From NCBI GenBank assembly GCA_013138865.1, contig WTBY01000005.1, positions 124,001 to 188,000 of the forward strand: a stretch of DNA of 64,000 bases. Direction: 5' to 3'. This document shows, piece by piece, positions 62,813 through 64,000 of this stretch. This DNA comes from Helicobacteraceae bacterium (GTDB lineage Bacteria > Campylobacterota > Campylobacteria > Campylobacterales > Sulfurimonadaceae). The notes below the pieces were generated by a model that had not been told where the DNA came from, did not search any database, and was given only the letters and a program-made list of their open reading frames with translations. Both the position numbers and the translations under genes were made by a program. How positions within the stretch are numbered: position 1 is the first letter of the stretch; every line of letters starts with the position of its first letter.

Positions 62813-63346
62813 ATGAAAAAGTATATTTTTATAGTAGTAGGACTATTTATATTTATAAGTATTGCCAATGAGATTTATACTCAAGTAAATAAAAAAGATG
62901 CAAAATCAAAGAGGGTAGAGTGTCAAGAACACTCTACCATGTTTGAAAAAGTGGTAAATAAAGAACTTTTAAATACTTTACAAAAGAGTTTAAAAAGTGG
63001 TAGTGTTGATGTTGAAGTAACTGCTCAAAAATCAACTTATATGAAATCTAAACTTTTTGAATACGTAAAAGAGAGTGATATAAAAGATAATTTTTTAAAA
63101 CTTGTAAACAAAAATAGAGATACTAAGGCTACTGCTAAAGTAGATATCTTAATTTATGAAAATGATAAAAAAGATCCAGGTAAAAAAACAGCTAAGTCAA
63201 AACTTTATGCAGGTTACTTGGTCCTAAGTTTTAATATACAAAGCACTCTTGTCTATAAAATACAGATAGATTTTATGGATGATAAAGGGCGCGATGTACA
63301 AAGAGTTTTAGAGTGTGCTCTAAACTCTGCTAAAACTATAAAGTAG
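62813..63346 (+). CDS. Membrane-anchored periplasmic protein, unknown
   Basis: This is a 177-residue protein with an N-terminal hydrophobic segment (KYIFIVVGLFIFISIANEIY) that is a signal anchor. The rest is lysine-rich and periplasmic, with one Cys near residue 37 and one near the end. No family was recognised. A strong 10-base hairpin lies within codons 34-42. Its 3' end overlaps the convergent dedA gene by 11 bases. Confidence 0.65.
   Translation: MKKYIFIVVGLFIFISIANEIYTQVNKKDAKSKRVECQEHSTMFEKVVNKELLNTLQKSLKSGSVDVEVTAQKSTYMKSKLFEYVKESDIKDNFLKLVNKNRDTKATAKVDILIYENDKKDPGKKTAKSKLYAGYLVLSFNIQSTLVYKIQIDFMDDKGRDVQRVLECALNSAKTIK
62914..62938 (+). repeat. Strong intragenic hairpin
   Basis: GGTAGAGTGT (62914-62923) and ACACTCTACC (62929-62938) are perfectly complementary with a 5-base loop. 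It lies about 100 bases into the coding region and is not followed by a U-run, so it is not a simple terminator. Confidence 0.75.
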
Positions 63347-63938
63347 CTTCTTTAGTTTTTTTATAGTATATAAAACCAATTACACTCAGTAGGGCAAAAA
63401 TAATAAGTATTATATTAGATAGGTACTCTTTTATAAGTGCTTCATTTTCTCCGATCATAAAGCCAAGTACTACTAAAATGGCACTCCATATAGTACTTCC
63501 AAGTGCAGTATAAAGAGCAAATACTTTTAAATTCATACGTGATAGTCCTGCTGGTACAGATATTAACTGTCTTACACCAGGTATCAGTCTTCCAGTAAAT
63601 GTAGAGATAGCACCATGCTTTGTAAAAAATTTTTCCATCTTTTCTAAAGTCTCTTCGGAAATTAAAATATATTTTCCATACTTTAGTAAAAAAGCACGTC
63701 CAACATAAAGAGCACTAAAATAGTTTATAAAAGCACCAAGAAGTGATCCACCTAGTGAGGCTATCATAATTAGCGACACACTCATTTCACCTTTTGAAGC
63801 TAAAAAACCAGCTGGTATTAAAACTATTTCACTTGGGAATGGTATAAATGAGCTCTCAATTGCCATAAGCAAGAAGATCCCCAAATATCCCATGTCAAAA
63901 ATTAGATCGACTAACCACTCTGCTAAATCATGAATCAT
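63336..63938 (-). CDS. DedA-family membrane protein
   Basis: This is a 200-residue protein with about five membrane segments. ESSFIPFPSEIVLIPAGFLA, the conserved FxGRxxPGxR as FTGRLIPGVRQLISVPAGLS, and the last segment fit DedA/SNARE-associated proteins, which recycle undecaprenyl phosphate or other lipids. Its ATG overlaps the stop of an upstream minus-strand gene (ATGA). Confidence 0.88.
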   Translation of the reverse strand: MIHDLAEWLVDLIFDMGYLGIFLLMAIESSFIPFPSEIVLIPAGFLASKGEMSVSLIMIASLGGSLLGAFINYFSALYVGRAFLLKYGKYILISEETLEKMEKFFTKHGAISTFTGRLIPGVRQLISVPAGLSRMNLKVFALYTALGSTIWSAILVVLGFMIGENEALIKEYLSNIILIIFALLSVIGFIYYKKTKEATL

Positions 63939-64000
63939 TTTGTAATATCCTTAATTATCTGTTTTATTATGTCCTTAGCACCATTTGGACTAATATATGA
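63935..64000 (-). CDS. C-terminal end of an unidentified gene (partial)
   Basis: Reading from the window edge on the minus strand gives SYISPNGAKDIIKQIIKDIT and one more Lys, then a stop that overlaps the dedA start by ATGA. Twenty-one residues are too few to name it. The tight overlap indicates an operon with dedA. Confidence 0.5.
   Translation of the reverse strand, partial: SYISPNGAKDIIKQIIKDITK

Noticed and set aside
1-64000. CRISPR arrays, tRNA or rRNA genes
   Set aside because: No regularly spaced repeats, tRNA T-loop/CCA patterns or rRNA-like conserved stretches were seen.

Overview
The window looks like chromosome from a free-living member of the Campylobacterota (Epsilonproteobacteria), most like Sulfurimonas or a close relative. 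The DNA is AT-rich. Most promoters show only a TATAAT -10 box. The gene set is typical: a fused CcsBA cytochrome c biogenesis protein, a Campylobacter-type pgl protein N-glycosylation locus with a bacterial oligosaccharyltransferase (PglB), class II DAHP synthase, and a cvpA-fur-lysS-polA operon. The genus assignment is inference. No rRNA, tRNA or CRISPR array was seen.

Layout. (1) 1-7169: surface polysaccharide genes. They start with the 3' end of rfbH (3,6-dideoxyhexose synthesis), then a GT2, a Wzx-like flippase, an acyltransferase, a GT4, a DUF4143 ATPase and a WcaF-type acetyltransferase. The first 4.15 kb is visibly AT-richer and almost lacks the word GATC that is common elsewhere. (2) 7191-13668: an addiction-module island. 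It has a MazF pair, an orphan antitoxin, an IS21-like istA remnant, a lone nucleotidyltransferase-fold gene, a frameshifted HTH gene, HipBA, a decayed MntA/HepT pair fused to a truncated wcaF paralogue, YefM-YoeB, and a PIN toxin module running into galE. (3) 13655-21837: galE, a Uma2 nuclease, a small membrane protein, a GT2, a GtrC/GtrA/GtrB-like membrane glycosylation trio and pglB. (4) 21889-24401: four consecutive genes resembling type II secretion GspL, GspM, GspN and GspC. (5) 24420-38850: asnB, then a tightly packed run of PIN module, pglA, Uma2 nuclease, pglC, an acetyltransferase, a complete four-gene Wadjet (JetABCD) anti-plasmid system and pglE, with pglF converging from the other strand. 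(6) 38854-64000: housekeeping and signalling genes: aroG, cvpA, fur, lysS, polA, ccsBA, a PAS histidine kinase, a CZB chemoreceptor, an aminotransferase, murC, a rhodanese, a GAF-SpoIIE phosphatase, a BioF-like gene, an ABC ATPase, a class A PBP and DedA.

How it works together. PglF, PglE and an acetyltransferase would make UDP-diacetylbacillosamine. PglC would load it on undecaprenyl phosphate, PglA and other glycosyltransferases would extend it, and PglB would transfer the glycan to asparagine in periplasmic proteins. The most striking feature is that defence and addiction genes (PIN toxins, Uma2, Wadjet) are stitched into this glycosylation operon by short start/stop overlaps, so they probably share transcripts and may be translationally coupled to glycan genes. 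A GspL/M/N/C-like assembly platform lies in the same locus, which raises the possibility that glycosylation and secretion are linked.
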